Shown piece after piece: positions 1 through 8,705 of a stretch of DNA of 64,000 nt. The position numbers and the translations under genes were made by a program. Location of the stretch: positions 1,956,001-2,020,000 of the forward strand of contig NZ_LT629752.1 in assembly GCF_900105145.1 (NCBI RefSeq). The letters are read 5' to 3'. This DNA is from Polaribacter sp. KT25b. GTDB lineage: Bacteria > Bacteroidota > Bacteroidia > Flavobacteriales > Flavobacteriaceae. How positions within the stretch are numbered: the first letter of the stretch is position 1; every line of letters begins with the position of its first letter. The notes under the pieces were generated by a model. That model ran no database searches, had not been told where the DNA came from, and saw only the letters and a list, made by a program, of their open reading frames with translations.

Positions 1-135
1 ATAATTAGTGCTGAAAAATCAGTAATTATTTTAGAGAAAAAGATTTAGTAACATATTTATGCTATTCTTATAAATATTGTATTTTTAAAAAAAGTAGCAC
101 TAATAATTAAAATATTCTTTTCTTAAAAAGAAAAT

Positions 136-159
136 AACCTTAATAGATTTAATTGCATA
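136..159 (+). promoter_or_regulatory. Candidate ECF-type promoter of the sigma/anti-sigma operon
   Basis: AACC at 136-139, a 16-nt spacer and CATA at 156-159 resemble the AAC-type -35 and C(G/A)T-type -10 of ECF promoters. The predicted transcript would begin near 166 and the ATG is at 180. A matching AACC-N16-CGTA lies on the opposite strand before the DUF4331 operon, suggesting both are read by the local sigma factor. Motif and spacing are seen; function is inferred. Confidence 0.4.
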
Positions 160-179
160 CATTAGCTGTTGATACAACT

Positions 180-710
180 ATGAATCAAGAACAATTAATT
201 TTACAGTTTCAGAAAAAGGATGTGAAAGCATACGAAAAACTTTACAATCTTTATTGTGATAGTATTTCTGGTGTTGTAAATAGTATTGTTAAAAATGATA
301 ATGTTGCCCAAGAAATTACACAAGATGTTTTTATAAAAGCTTGGAATAAAGCAGATACTTACTCTGCCAAAAAAGGACGTTTTTTTACTTGGCTTTTAAA
401 TATAGCACGTAATTCTGCGATAGATTATACCCGATCAAAAAAGTTTAAACAGTCTAAACAAAACCTTAATGCAGATTTTTTCGTAGATATATTAGAAACA
501 AGTTCTTCTTTAGATAGTTTAACAAATACAATTGGTTTAACCGATTTTGTAAAAAAACTGGGCGATACTTGCAAAGCTGTAATTCAATTATTATACTTTA
601 AAGGTTTTACACAAAAAGAAGCATCAGAAGAATTAGAAATACCTTTGGGTACTATAAAAACAAAAAATAGAACTTGCATTGGCGAATTACGCACAATGCT
701 TGACACATAA
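180..710 (+). CDS. ECF-subfamily RNA polymerase sigma factor
   Basis: Sigma-70 family protein of 176 aa that directs RNA polymerase to a small regulon. Region 2 spans about residues 20-90, with the AQEITQDVFIKAW helix near 43-55 and the promoter-melting stretch RFFTWLLNIARNSAIDY near 67-83. Region 4 (about 119-172) ends in the helix-turn-helix FTQKEASEELEIPLGTIKTK. A TTG at 153 opens the frame, but it overlaps the candidate promoter, so ATG 180 (MNQEQLIL) is chosen. The next gene starts 3 nt after the stop and encodes a membrane anti-sigma factor, the usual pairing. Probably autoregulated. The signal that releases the sigma factor cannot be read from the sequence. Confidence 0.9.
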   Translation: MNQEQLILQFQKKDVKAYEKLYNLYCDSISGVVNSIVKNDNVAQEITQDVFIKAWNKADTYSAKKGRFFTWLLNIARNSAIDYTRSKKFKQSKQNLNADFFVDILETSSSLDSLTNTIGLTDFVKKLGDTCKAVIQLLYFKGFTQKEASEELEIPLGTIKTKNRTCIGELRTMLDT

Positions 711-713
711 AAA

Positions 714-1496
714 ATGGATAGTAAAGAATACATAGCATCTGGAATTTTGGAACTTTATGTTGCAGGTTCACTTTCTGAAAAAGAAAACCAGGAAGTGTAT
801 GAAGCTATGCAAAAATATCCTGAAGTTTTAGCAGAAGTAGAATCTATAGAAAATGCTATTGTACAATTAACTGCATTTGCCAAAAAAGATAGTACTTATT
901 CATTTAATGATATTAAAAATCAATTAAAAGTTGATGAACATAAAGTAATACCGATTTCGAAACCAAAATCGAATTGGGGGTTATATACAGGTTGGGCAGC
1001 TGCTTTTATATTTGGTTCAACCTTAATTTTATCTGTATTACAAAATAACAAACTAAAAAATCAATTGGCTTCTGAAAAAGAATTGTTAGAAGCTCAAATA
1101 GATAGCGCATCTACTAATTTAGCTGCTGCAGAAAAATTAATTGAAATTTTTAGAGATAAAGACATTATTTCTGTGTCTTTAGCAGGGCAAACAGTTTCGC
1201 CAACTTCTTATGCTAAAGTATATTGGAACAAAAAAACAAACTCTATTTATTTAGATGCTAAAGGATTACCAGAACCTCCAAAAGGAAAAGTATATCAAGT
1301 TTGGTCTTTAACTTTAGATCCTTTATCGCCAACTAGTTTAGGAACTTTAGATTCTTTTACTGCTGACACTAATAAGATATTTACCATATATAATGCAAAT
1401 AAATCTGAAGCATTTGGTATTACATTAGAACCTACAGGAGGAAGCCTCTCTCCTACTTTAGAACAATTGTATACTTTAGGAGCAGTTTCTTCTTAA
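714..1496 (+). CDS. Membrane-anchored anti-sigma factor, RskA/anti-sigma-K type
   Basis: Protein of 260 aa expected to hold the upstream ECF factor inactive at the inner membrane. The N-terminal cytoplasmic part (1-85) has the ASGILELYVAGSLSEKE pattern of anti-sigma-K zinc-less domains. One transmembrane helix lies at about 89-109 (GLYTGWAAAFIFGSTLILSVL), followed by a coiled-coil stretch (110-145) and a periplasmic RskA C-terminal domain (about 150-258) with YWNKKTNSIYLDAKGLPEPP and a GITLEPTGGS end. The start follows the sigma gene stop by 3 nt, so the two are translationally linked. The partner assignment is inferred from this arrangement. Confidence 0.85.
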   Translation: MDSKEYIASGILELYVAGSLSEKENQEVYEAMQKYPEVLAEVESIENAIVQLTAFAKKDSTYSFNDIKNQLKVDEHKVIPISKPKSNWGLYTGWAAAFIFGSTLILSVLQNNKLKNQLASEKELLEAQIDSASTNLAAAEKLIEIFRDKDIISVSLAGQTVSPTSYAKVYWNKKTNSIYLDAKGLPEPPKGKVYQVWSLTLDPLSPTSLGTLDSFTADTNKIFTIYNANKSEAFGITLEPTGGSLSPTLEQLYTLGAVSS

Positions 1497-1693
1497 TTTT
1501 TAATTAGAGAATTTAATCTCCTTAGTTTAAACTTGCAGATCTATTTTTACGATATTAACATAAAAGATATTTATCAATACCAGAATAAATTATATAACAG
1601 AGATAAATATTTACACTTAAAGAGATCTTTTTCTTTGTCTACAACCATTCGAATAAATACATTTCAAACTTTTATGTCTAAATATTTATTACC

Positions 1694-1730
1694 TAAAAAA
1701 AATGCCTGCTATATTAAAATAACAGGCATT
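1694..1730 (-). terminator. Rho-independent terminator of the TonB-receptor operon
   Basis: An 8-bp stem, AATGCCTG (1701-1708) and CAGGCATT (1723-1730), is followed on the minus strand by a run of T. It lies just past the receptor stop at 1766 and also sits after the anti-sigma gene, so the two convergent units meet here. Confidence 0.75.
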
Positions 1731-1765
1731 TAATCCAACTAAAAAAAAACTATTACTATTTTTCT

Positions 1766-4000
1766 TTAAAACTCATAACTTATAGTTGCTTTTGCAAAAA
1801 ATGGAGTTCCAGGTGTAAAATGAATTTCTTCTACAGAATCAGTTTCATTTTGCAATCTGCTTTCTGTTGCAAATTGAGTTTCATTCCAATCGACATCAAA
1901 TATATTTTCGAATGCAACACCTAAAGTTAGGTCTTTATTTATATTATAATTAATGTTTAAATCACTTACAAAATAACCTTCTGCAATTATAGAGTTGTCT
2001 TCATTCGCTGCTCTATCAGCTAAATATCTGTAACGAAAACCGCCAGAAAAATTACCCAAATTTGAAAATGACAAACCACCAGCCATTGTAAAATTAGGCG
2101 CTAAAGGAATGTAATCTTCGCCAGATATATTTTCTAAACTTCTTGCTTTTGTAATAGTTGCATCTGTATCAAAATAAATATGATCGGTTAATTGATAACG
2201 GATTCCTAAATCTAATCCAAAACGTTCAGATTTTCCAGAAGGTTCTACGATTCCTGCATCACCAACATACACAAATTCTTCTTCGGATAATAAATACCAA
2301 GCTGCAGTATTTAAAACCAAATTTTTAGTTGGTTTCCAAATATTTCCAAAATCTGCTCCATAAGCTCTTGGTAAAATTTTATCTGCATTTTGTTGTAAAA
2401 CAACTCTTGCATCATTAGAATGAAAACCAATTCCTGATTTTAAAAACCATTGTAAATTATCATTTTGTGTGTACAAAAAGTTTAACTTCGGATTTACAAT
2501 TGCTTTAGTTTTAGACAAAGTTTCATAAGACGTATTTAAATTATCATTGTATAAAAATTTAAAATAATCTACACGAACTGCTGGTGAAATTTTAAATTTC
2601 CCAATTTCAAATTCTGAATTAAAAAATGCATATAAATTAGTTTGTTTAACGTCTCCAAATTGAATTCTGTCTAACAATTCATTTCTATTTTTAGTATGTG
2701 ACAATTGATTATCAGCAACTAAATCGTAACGTAAACCAAAACCTTTTGTATATTTTGCTTCAACAGAACCATACTTTTTAGTACTGATGATTTTTGCATT
2801 CATTCCAAAAATATCTCTATCTTCAAATTGTCTTATTTGATCTCCATTTACAGCATCTTCTAAAAAGAATGTAAAGTTAGAAAACAACTCGAAATCATAT
2901 TTTGAATAAAAAATATTTGCTTTAAAAATAGATTCATCAGACAAGGTTTTATGTAATTGAACATTTACATTTGTTCTTGACGTAAATCCACCTTCAGTAT
3001 CATCAATAGCTCCGAAACGAGAAATATTTCCATTTTCAACTTCTCTTTCTGGTATTTGTCCAGAAGCATCCCAAGAACTAGTAAGATGCGAAGCTGTTAA
3101 AGTCAATTTATCTTTTCCGTTTAAAAACGTATTATATTTTGCAAAAAGATTTAATCGGTTAAAATTTTGTGGCGATTCAAAAGGCCCATCAGTTTCTATA
3201 TATTCTACAGCAACATACGCATCCTCTTTTTTACTATTTTCTAAAAGATTAAACATTCCAACAGTTCTTAGCGAATTAAAATCTCCATAACCAACAGAAA
3301 TTAGGTTTTTGTTGATGCTTGTTTTTGTTGAAAAATCTACATAACCTGCTGTATTAAAATCACCTTGATTTGCATAATAAGGTCCTTTACCAAAATCTAT
3401 TTTTTGAATAGTTTCTGGAATTACAAAATGCAAATCAGAATATCCTTGACCATGCGCATGCGAAACCATATTTATTGGCATTCCGTCAACAGAAAGTGTA
3501 ATATCTGTTCCGTGATCAATATCAAAACCTCTTAAAAAAATCTGTTCTGCTTTTCCACCTCCAGCATGTTGCCCAATAAATAAACCGGGAACTTTTCTTA
3601 AAATTTCTTGCGAGTTATTTACAGGATTTAGTTGTAAATCTACTCTAGAAATAGTTTGCAAAGCGTTGATTTCTTTACGCAAAACCAATTCTTCTAATTG
3701 AAATATTTTAGTTTTTAAAATTATTGTAATATCATTTTTAATGTCTTGTTCTTTTACTTGAATTGTCTTTTTTTCAAAACCTAAAATACTAACTTGAATA
3801 AAGTTATTTAGGGTTGTATTTTCAATTGTAAAACTTCCGTTTTCATTTGTGTGTGTATGAGAATTAGAAGTTGTATTTACCACATATACATTCTCTAAAG
3901 GTTCATTAAAAGAGTTAAGAATTCTTCCTTTTAATTCTTGTCCAAAAGAATTTAAGCAAAAAGTAAAAACAATTAGTATCGTTAATTTATGTTTCATCAT
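1766..4000 (-). CDS. TonB-dependent outer-membrane receptor
   Basis: Protein of 744 aa forming a 22-strand outer-membrane channel driven by TonB. A signal peptide (1-20, ending SFGQ) precedes a carboxypeptidase-regulatory-like domain (about 22-95: LKGRILNSFNEPLENVYV). The plug (about 112-225) contains EILRKVPGLF, QIFLRGFDIDHGTDITLSVDG and the histidine-bearing MVSHAHGQGYSDLHF. The barrel ends in TISYEF with a terminal aromatic residue, as expected for BAM insertion. It is the last gene of the unit starting at 6709, after the TPR lipoprotein (18 nt gap). No SusD partner is present, so it is not a glycan-type SusC pair. The cargo is unknown; the histidines hint at a metal or metal complex, but that is speculation. 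Confidence 0.9.
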   Translation of the reverse strand: MMKHKLTILIVFTFCLNSFGQELKGRILNSFNEPLENVYVVNTTSNSHTHTNENGSFTIENTTLNNFIQVSILGFEKKTIQVKEQDIKNDITIILKTKIFQLEELVLRKEINALQTISRVDLQLNPVNNSQEILRKVPGLFIGQHAGGGKAEQIFLRGFDIDHGTDITLSVDGMPINMVSHAHGQGYSDLHFVIPETIQKIDFGKGPYYANQGDFNTAGYVDFSTKTSINKNLISVGYGDFNSLRTVGMFNLLENSKKEDAYVAVEYIETDGPFESPQNFNRLNLFAKYNTFLNGKDKLTLTASHLTSSWDASGQIPEREVENGNISRFGAIDDTEGGFTSRTNVNVQLHKTLSDESIFKANIFYSKYDFELFSNFTFFLEDAVNGDQIRQFEDRDIFGMNAKIISTKKYGSVEAKYTKGFGLRYDLVADNQLSHTKNRNELLDRIQFGDVKQTNLYAFFNSEFEIGKFKISPAVRVDYFKFLYNDNLNTSYETLSKTKAIVNPKLNFLYTQNDNLQWFLKSGIGFHSNDARVVLQQNADKILPRAYGADFGNIWKPTKNLVLNTAAWYLLSEEEFVYVGDAGIVEPSGKSERFGLDLGIRYQLTDHIYFDTDATITKARSLENISGEDYIPLAPNFTMAGGLSFSNLGNFSGGFRYRYLADRAANEDNSIIAEGYFVSDLNINYNINKDLTLGVAFENIFDVDWNETQFATESRLQNETDSVEEIHFTPGTPFFAKATISYEF

Positions 4001-4018
4001 TTTAAAATTTTTGCGAAT

Positions 4019-5314
4019 TTAAATATTTTGTACATCATTTTCTGTTAAAGGACCTAACTCATATATACTTTTTAACAATTCTTCTTTTAACTTTTTAGCT
4101 TCCAGTAATTTATTATTTGCTTTTAAAATATAAGCACAGTGTAATAATGCTTCAGGCTCAAAAGTTTTACCAATTACATATTTTTCTGAAACTTGAATTG
4201 CCTTTTTAGAATTTCCGTTTTTGAAATAACACCAAGCCAATAAATCATACGATTGTGCTGTTGGTCTTTGTGCAACTTCTTGTTTTGCAATTTCTAATGC
4301 TTTTGTAGTACTTGTTTTATCGTCAGCAAATAATAGCACATTATATTTTGCATACATAGCACCATATTTTGTATCGACAACTTTTGCTAAATACAGTTTT
4401 GTTTCCGTTTCTTTTTTAGAAAAATCACCCATAAAACTAGCTATTTCTGCTTTTAATAAATGATAATCTGGAGTAGCATTTTCTTTTGTAACTGCATCTA
4501 AAATTCTTAATGCTTCTTCTGGATTTCGTTCATGAGAATATACAATCCAAGCAATTCCTTTTTTTGCATAACTATTATTTTTATTAATTGCTAATGCTTT
4601 TAAATATGCAGTATACGAATCTTGAATTCTACCTGCATGACCATAATAATCTGCTAAATTTGTATAATTCCACTGTAATAAACTTTGATTATTTGATGCT
4701 TTTGCAATCTTCAAAGCACTTTCTAAATATTCAATAGCCTTATCTAAATTACCAATATCATCATTGTATTTTGATACTCTAATCAAATAATCAAAATCTT
4801 TAAAGTTTTTTATTTTTGATAAATATTTTTCTACTTTCTCTAAGTTTCCAAGTTCTAAATAAACATCAACTAACATATAACGAGTTTGTTGTAAGCTCTC
4901 TCCATTATATTCTGCTTTTGTAAGCAATTCTAAAGCTTCTTTAAAACGATGTTGAGAAATGTAGTTTTTTGCCAAACTTCTTAAATAACCTGCGTTATTA
5001 AAATTTGTTTTTTTGTTTGCAGAAAATAAGTTTTTTTCTGCTTCCTTTAATTGATTGATATCTCCTGTTAATTGAAAAATTTGTGAATTTGCAGAAGCTA
5101 GTTTTAAATAATAAGGATATTGATTAGGCGTTTTTTCTAACTTATTGTTCCAAAAACTTAATTCTTCATTTACGGTTTCTAGTGATGAATTTTCATCAAC
5201 TTGTAAATAAGCTTGATAATCTTTTGTGTTTGTTATTTGTTTGGTTTCGTTTTTATTGCAACTCGTTGCGAAAGAAAAAACGACAATCACTAAAATTAGT
5301 TGGATATATTTCAT
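4019..5314 (-). CDS. TPR-repeat lipoprotein
   Basis: Protein of 431 aa with a lipoprotein signal (lipobox ending SFATSC, Cys19), so it should be anchored in an envelope membrane. The body is helical with several tetratricopeptide repeats: YLRSLAKNYISQHRFKEALELL, LDKAIEYLESALKIAK, QSLLQWNYTNLADYYGHAGRIQDSY and AQSYDLLAWCYFKNGNSKKAIQV. TPRs act as protein-binding scaffolds. It sits between the DUF4331-like genes and the TonB receptor on the same strand, which suggests a periplasmic adaptor for the receptor system. No enzymatic motif is visible. A hairpin lies in the 158-nt gap upstream and could lower its expression relative to the first two genes. Confidence 0.8.
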   Translation of the reverse strand: MKYIQLILVIVVFSFATSCNKNETKQITNTKDYQAYLQVDENSSLETVNEELSFWNNKLEKTPNQYPYYLKLASANSQIFQLTGDINQLKEAEKNLFSANKKTNFNNAGYLRSLAKNYISQHRFKEALELLTKAEYNGESLQQTRYMLVDVYLELGNLEKVEKYLSKIKNFKDFDYLIRVSKYNDDIGNLDKAIEYLESALKIAKASNNQSLLQWNYTNLADYYGHAGRIQDSYTAYLKALAINKNNSYAKKGIAWIVYSHERNPEEALRILDAVTKENATPDYHLLKAEIASFMGDFSKKETETKLYLAKVVDTKYGAMYAKYNVLLFADDKTSTTKALEIAKQEVAQRPTAQSYDLLAWCYFKNGNSKKAIQVSEKYVIGKTFEPEALLHCAYILKANNKLLEAKKLKEELLKSIYELGPLTENDVQNI

Positions 5315-5410
5315 GATGTGTAGTTTTAAGTTATTTAAATAAATTCGCGAATTTTTAATAGGAAATAATTCGCCAATTTTATTGTTCTTAGTTTAATTTG
5401 TTTTAATAAG

Positions 5411-5446
5411 TCTGACGCACTTTTTGGGGGGTATTTATGCGTCAGA
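5411..5446 (-). promoter_or_regulatory. Perfect 9-bp hairpin inside the DUF4331-TonB operon
   Basis: TCTGACGCA (5411-5419) and TGCGTCAGA (5438-5446) form a perfect stem around an 18-nt loop. On the minus strand the following bases are CTTATTAAAAC, so there is no proper U-tract. It could be a leaky terminator, an RNA-processing site or a protein-binding palindrome separating the DUF4331 genes from the TPR/TonB genes. Confidence 0.45.
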
Positions 5447-5472
5447 ATCTTGAATAATGTTTTTTTATTCTA

Positions 5473-6030
5473 TTACCAAGCAGCTGCTAAGTAAGGAAAA
5501 GAAGTTAAAAATGGTTTGTCATTTGCATCTACATGATCATCAGAAAAAGCAGCATTTTCAGTAAAATCTTCTCCACCAAAAATTAGTAATAATTCAACCG
5601 TAATTACATCATCTGCCAAAGCTCTTCCTGTTAAAACGTTTGTTCCATCATAAAAAGTAGTTGTACCATCTAAAGAAACATTTAAAACATCCGTAGCTAA
5701 TAAACCTGTAAAAGTTGCTGCATCTAAACCAAGTGCATTTTTATCATCCGCATTTGAATACGCAGGACTTAAACCTGTTAAATTAGTTTCGAACATTGAT
5801 TGAAACATTGCTCCTTGTTCTGAAGGAATAGTAACATTAAAGTCATCTTTACTTGCAGACGATACAAAAACAGTGTTAACCGCTGGTCTTCCCATTTGAT
5901 CTTTTTGAACAAAAGTTCCTGAAAAATCAGAAGTTATTTCGATCATTCCATCGTCGTCATTGTTATTACAGCTTACTACGATAAGTGATAAAAATGCAAT
6001 TGCTAAATATTTTATTTTATAAATTTTCAT
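5473..6030 (-). CDS. DUF4331-like lipoprotein (resembles C-terminal half)
   Basis: Secreted lipoprotein of 185 aa (lipobox LIVVSC, Cys21, then an Asn/Asp-rich linker). The segment QMGRPAVNTVFV and the later LTGRALADDVITVELLLIFGG, followed by SDDHVDANDKPFLTSFPYL, match my recollection of the distal half of DUF4331 proteins. The upstream gene carries the proximal half, so what is one polypeptide in other bacteria appears split here. The domain has no known biochemical function. The gene is 28 nt downstream of its partner and surely co-transcribed. Family membership is from memory and should be tested by profile search. Confidence 0.6.
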   Translation of the reverse strand: MKIYKIKYLAIAFLSLIVVSCNNNDDDGMIEITSDFSGTFVQKDQMGRPAVNTVFVSSASKDDFNVTIPSEQGAMFQSMFETNLTGLSPAYSNADDKNALGLDAATFTGLLATDVLNVSLDGTTTFYDGTNVLTGRALADDVITVELLLIFGGEDFTENAAFSDDHVDANDKPFLTSFPYLAAAW

Positions 6031-6058
6031 GATATTGTTTTTTAAGTTGATAAATTAA

Positions 6059-6709
6059 TTATTGTTTTACTTTTGATTCTACCCAAGTATTTATGGTACC
6101 AGAACCACCAATTAGACTTTTAGGAACTTCTACAACTATAGAAAGTACATTTGTTCCTGCAAAAGTATCTGCACCAGGATTGTTAAAACCAGAAGCTGTT
6201 CCGCCAATAATTGCACCATATTGAGCAAAATCCATAAAGAAAGGGTCATCTCTTGGCCCAGCAAAAAACTTCATTTCGTTGTTGTTTTCAATAATTGCTG
6301 ATGCTCCATACCCAGAAATTGCTACTTCATTTTTGGTTGCCATTTCATTAATTGTACTATTTAATCCTGTTGATGAAGGAGAAAATGGCCCAAAGAAATA
6401 CATTTTCCCATCTTTAGGAATTGCCTGAATAACCAAGTCTTCTACTTTGTCATCATTTGTATCAATATTAAATTCTACTAAAACATTTTCATCAAAAGAT
6501 GCATTTGCTGTTGCTGTAGGACTTAATAAACCTTGCACATTTGCTACAAATACCAAATTATTTGTGTTTTCTGCTTCAAAAGCATAGAAATCAGAAATAT
6601 CTGCATTTGTTCCACTTGTTGCAGGAGCATCAATATGATCTGCTGCAATTGTAATTAAACCAATAATCGCTAAAAAAATGGTTCCCGTTAAAATTTTACT
6701 TTTTTTCAT
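6059..6709 (-). CDS. DUF4331 domain-containing exported protein
   Basis: Protein of 216 aa with a signal peptide (about 1-22, ending TIAA). Immediately after it comes DHIDAPATSGTNADISDFYAFEA, the hallmark start of DUF4331 proteins. The remainder is beta-rich, including VLVEFNIDTNDDKVEDLVIQ and SIVVEVPKSLIGG. At 216 aa it covers only the first part of the family's usual length, and the next gene supplies the rest. First gene of the operon, preceded by the candidate ECF promoter at 6754-6777. The family is found in envelopes of many bacteria without an assigned role. The start at ATG 6709 gives a clean signal peptide. Confidence 0.75.
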   Translation of the reverse strand: MKKSKILTGTIFLAIIGLITIAADHIDAPATSGTNADISDFYAFEAENTNNLVFVANVQGLLSPTATANASFDENVLVEFNIDTNDDKVEDLVIQAIPKDGKMYFFGPFSPSSTGLNSTINEMATKNEVAISGYGASAIIENNNEMKFFAGPRDDPFFMDFAQYGAIIGGTASGFNNPGADTFAGTNVLSIVVEVPKSLIGGSGTINTWVESKVKQ

Positions 6710-6753
6710 TTTGTGAGTTTTAAGTTATTAATTAATTGAATCTCACATATACT

Positions 6754-6777
6754 TACGAGAAGAATTGAAGTACGGTT
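6754..6777 (-). promoter_or_regulatory. Candidate ECF-type promoter of the DUF4331-TPR-TonB operon
   Basis: On the minus strand AACC (6777-6774) is separated by exactly 16 nt from CGTA (6757-6754), about 45 nt before the first start codon. It is the counterpart of AACC-N16-CATA before the sigma gene. Similarity between the two sites is seen directly; recognition by the local sigma factor is inference. Confidence 0.45.
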
Positions 6778-6900
6778 TTAAAAAAAGTGAAAATTTTTAT
6801 TTATTTTTCTGAAATCCCTATGAATAAAGAGAAAATTGAAGTAAACTTTTTTCAAATCCAGTAAATAATTGTAGTATTGTAATAGAATTTAAAACTAAAG

Positions 6901-7728
6901 TTGGAAAAATCTAGCACAAAATCTAATTGGAAAGAAAAACTTCATGAAATTATTTATGAAGCAGATACTAAAGAAGGTAAACTTTTTGATGTAATTTTAT
7001 TAATTGCAATTATTGCTAGTATTCTGTTAGTAATGCTAGAAAGTGTAGAAAGTTTTGATAAAGAATATCATCTCTTTCTAAACATTTTCGAATGGATTAT
7101 TACTATTCTTTTTTCTATTGAATATATTTTAAGAATCATCACCATAAAAAAACCTTTAAAATATATTTTTAGCTTTTACGGTATTATAGACTTGCTTTCT
7201 ACACTGCCAAAATATCTTTCATTTTTCTTAATTGGCTCACATCATCTTGCCGCTTTAAGAGCTTTACGTTTATTAAGAATCTTTAGAATTTTAAAAGTAA
7301 CAAGATATATTGGTGCATCAAATAGACTATTAATTGCTTTAAAAGCTAGTAGAGTTAAAATATCTGTGTTTTTATACTTTGTAGTTATTTTATGTATTAT
7401 TTTGGGTACAATAATGTATATGGTAGAAGGTGCAGAAAATGGTTTTACAAGTATTCCTAGAAGTGTTTATTGGGCAATTGTTACACTAACAACTGTAGGT
7501 TATGGAGATATTGCGCCACAAACTCCTTTTGGCCAATTGTTAGCAAGTATTGTTATGATTTTAGGATATGGAATTATTGCAATTCCTACAGGAATAGTAA
7601 TATCAGAAATGCCTAAAACACCCGATAATAAAGTAAATACAAATACAAAAGCATGCCCAAGTTGTGGTGCAGAAAGCCATAAAGATGGAGCAGAATTTTG
7701 TTATAATTGTGGTAGTAAATTAAATTAA
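6901..7728 (+). CDS. Voltage-gated potassium channel (Kv-type, 6TM) with C-terminal zinc ribbon
   Basis: Inner-membrane K+ channel subunit of 275 aa. S1 (about 29-46), S2 (60-80) and S3 (88-108) precede an S4 sensor with basic residues every third position (R120, R123, R126, R129, K132, R135). S5 (153-175), the selectivity filter TTVGYGD (197-203) and S6 (212-236) form the pore. The tail has CPSCG and CYNCG (Cys252/255/267/270), a zinc-ribbon rather than a ligand-binding domain. The start is TTG 6901; no in-frame ATG exists before S1. The stop abuts the ATG of miaA. Confident in the channel; the role of the zinc ribbon is unknown. Confidence 0.9.
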   Translation: MEKSSTKSNWKEKLHEIIYEADTKEGKLFDVILLIAIIASILLVMLESVESFDKEYHLFLNIFEWIITILFSIEYILRIITIKKPLKYIFSFYGIIDLLSTLPKYLSFFLIGSHHLAALRALRLLRIFRILKVTRYIGASNRLLIALKASRVKISVFLYFVVILCIILGTIMYMVEGAENGFTSIPRSVYWAIVTLTTVGYGDIAPQTPFGQLLASIVMILGYGIIAIPTGIVISEMPKTPDNKVNTNTKACPSCGAESHKDGAEFCYNCGSKLN

Positions 7729-8646
7729 ATGACTTCTAATAATTATCTAATTACCATTGTTGGTCCTACAGCAATTGGCAAAACTGCATTAAGTATAAAA
7801 TTAGCAAATTATTTTAATGCTGATATTATTTCTTGCGATTCAAGACAGTTTTACAAAGAAATGACCATTGGCACAGCTGTTCCAGAAACTGATGAATTAG
7901 CTGCAGCAACGCATCATTTTATACAAAACAGAAGTATTTTTGAGGATTATAATGTAGGTTCTTTTGAAAGAGATGCACTTTCTAAATTGGATGAATTGTT
8001 TCAAAAAAATTCAGTGCAAATTATGGTTGGAGGAAGCGGATTATATGTAGATGCAGTTTTAAAAGGATTGGATTATTTTCCTGAAGTTGATCCTAAAATA
8101 CGGGAAGAATTAACAAAGCAATTGCATGAAAAAGGAATAGAAACACTTCAAGAAAAATTAAAAGAATTAGATTTAGAAACTTATAATTCAATTGCAATTG
8201 ATAATCCTCATAGAATTATGAGAGCTTTAGAAATTTGTATTGGAGCAAAAATACCCTATTCTACTTTTAAAAATAAACCAAAAACTCCAAGAAACTTTAC
8301 TTCTATTAAAATAGGATTAAATGCAAATAGAGAAATTATTTACAACCGAATAAACCTAAGAGTAGATATTATGTTAGCAAATGGTTTATTAGAAGAAGCT
8401 AAAAACCTTTATGTAAACAAAAACTTAAATGCCTTACAAACTGTTGGTTATAGAGAATTATTTTCTTTTTTTGAAGGAGAATTTACACAAGAATTTGCTG
8501 TTTCTGAAATCAAAAAAAATACAAGACGTTTTGCTAAAAGGCAACTTACTTGGTTTAAAAAAGACGAAGATACTTTGTGGTTTGATTATCAAACAAATAT
8601 CAACGACATAATTAACAAAATTTCTGATAAAATTAACGCTATTTAA
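7729..8646 (+). CDS. miaA: tRNA dimethylallyltransferase MiaA
   Basis: Transfers a dimethylallyl group to A37 of tRNAs reading UNN codons (i6A). Protein of 305 aa, normal length. The P-loop GPTAIGKTALS (about 11-21), the substrate motif ISCDSRQFYKEMTIGTA, the VGGSGLYVDAVLKG motif, the DNPHRIMRALEI segment and the C-terminal QTVGYRELFSF and KKNTRRFAKRQLTWFKKD are all present. It starts directly after the potassium-channel stop, so the two genes are co-transcribed, which is probably incidental. A MiaE-type hydroxylase acting on the same nucleotide is encoded at 18770-19351. Confidence 0.97.
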   Translation: MTSNNYLITIVGPTAIGKTALSIKLANYFNADIISCDSRQFYKEMTIGTAVPETDELAAATHHFIQNRSIFEDYNVGSFERDALSKLDELFQKNSVQIMVGGSGLYVDAVLKGLDYFPEVDPKIREELTKQLHEKGIETLQEKLKELDLETYNSIAIDNPHRIMRALEICIGAKIPYSTFKNKPKTPRNFTSIKIGLNANREIIYNRINLRVDIMLANGLLEEAKNLYVNKNLNALQTVGYRELFSFFEGEFTQEFAVSEIKKNTRRFAKRQLTWFKKDEDTLWFDYQTNINDIINKISDKINAI

Positions 8647-8656
8647 TTCTTCTAAA

Positions 8657-8687
8657 TTTTTGTAATTCAGCTACTTTTTTATCTTTG
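8657..8687 (+). promoter_or_regulatory. Bacteroidota-type promoter of the OmpH-like gene
   Basis: A TTTTG -33 element ends at 8662 and, 17 nt on, TATCTTTG (8680-8687) matches the TAnnTTTG -7 consensus; the ATG is at 8706. Confidence 0.6.
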
Positions 8688-8705
8688 CTATCCTAAACAT
8701 AAATT

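Noticed and set aside
1..152. Inverted repeat ATTAGTGCT/AGCACTAAT (4-12 and 96-104) as a mobile-element end
   Set aside because: Only 9 bp, no transposase and no target duplication visible.
153..179. TTG start for the sigma factor
   Set aside because: It overlaps the candidate promoter; ATG 180 fits family N-termini.
1533..1733. 66-codon open frame after the anti-sigma gene
   Set aside because: Starts at TTG, has no family-like content and its end runs into the terminator hairpin; most likely chance.
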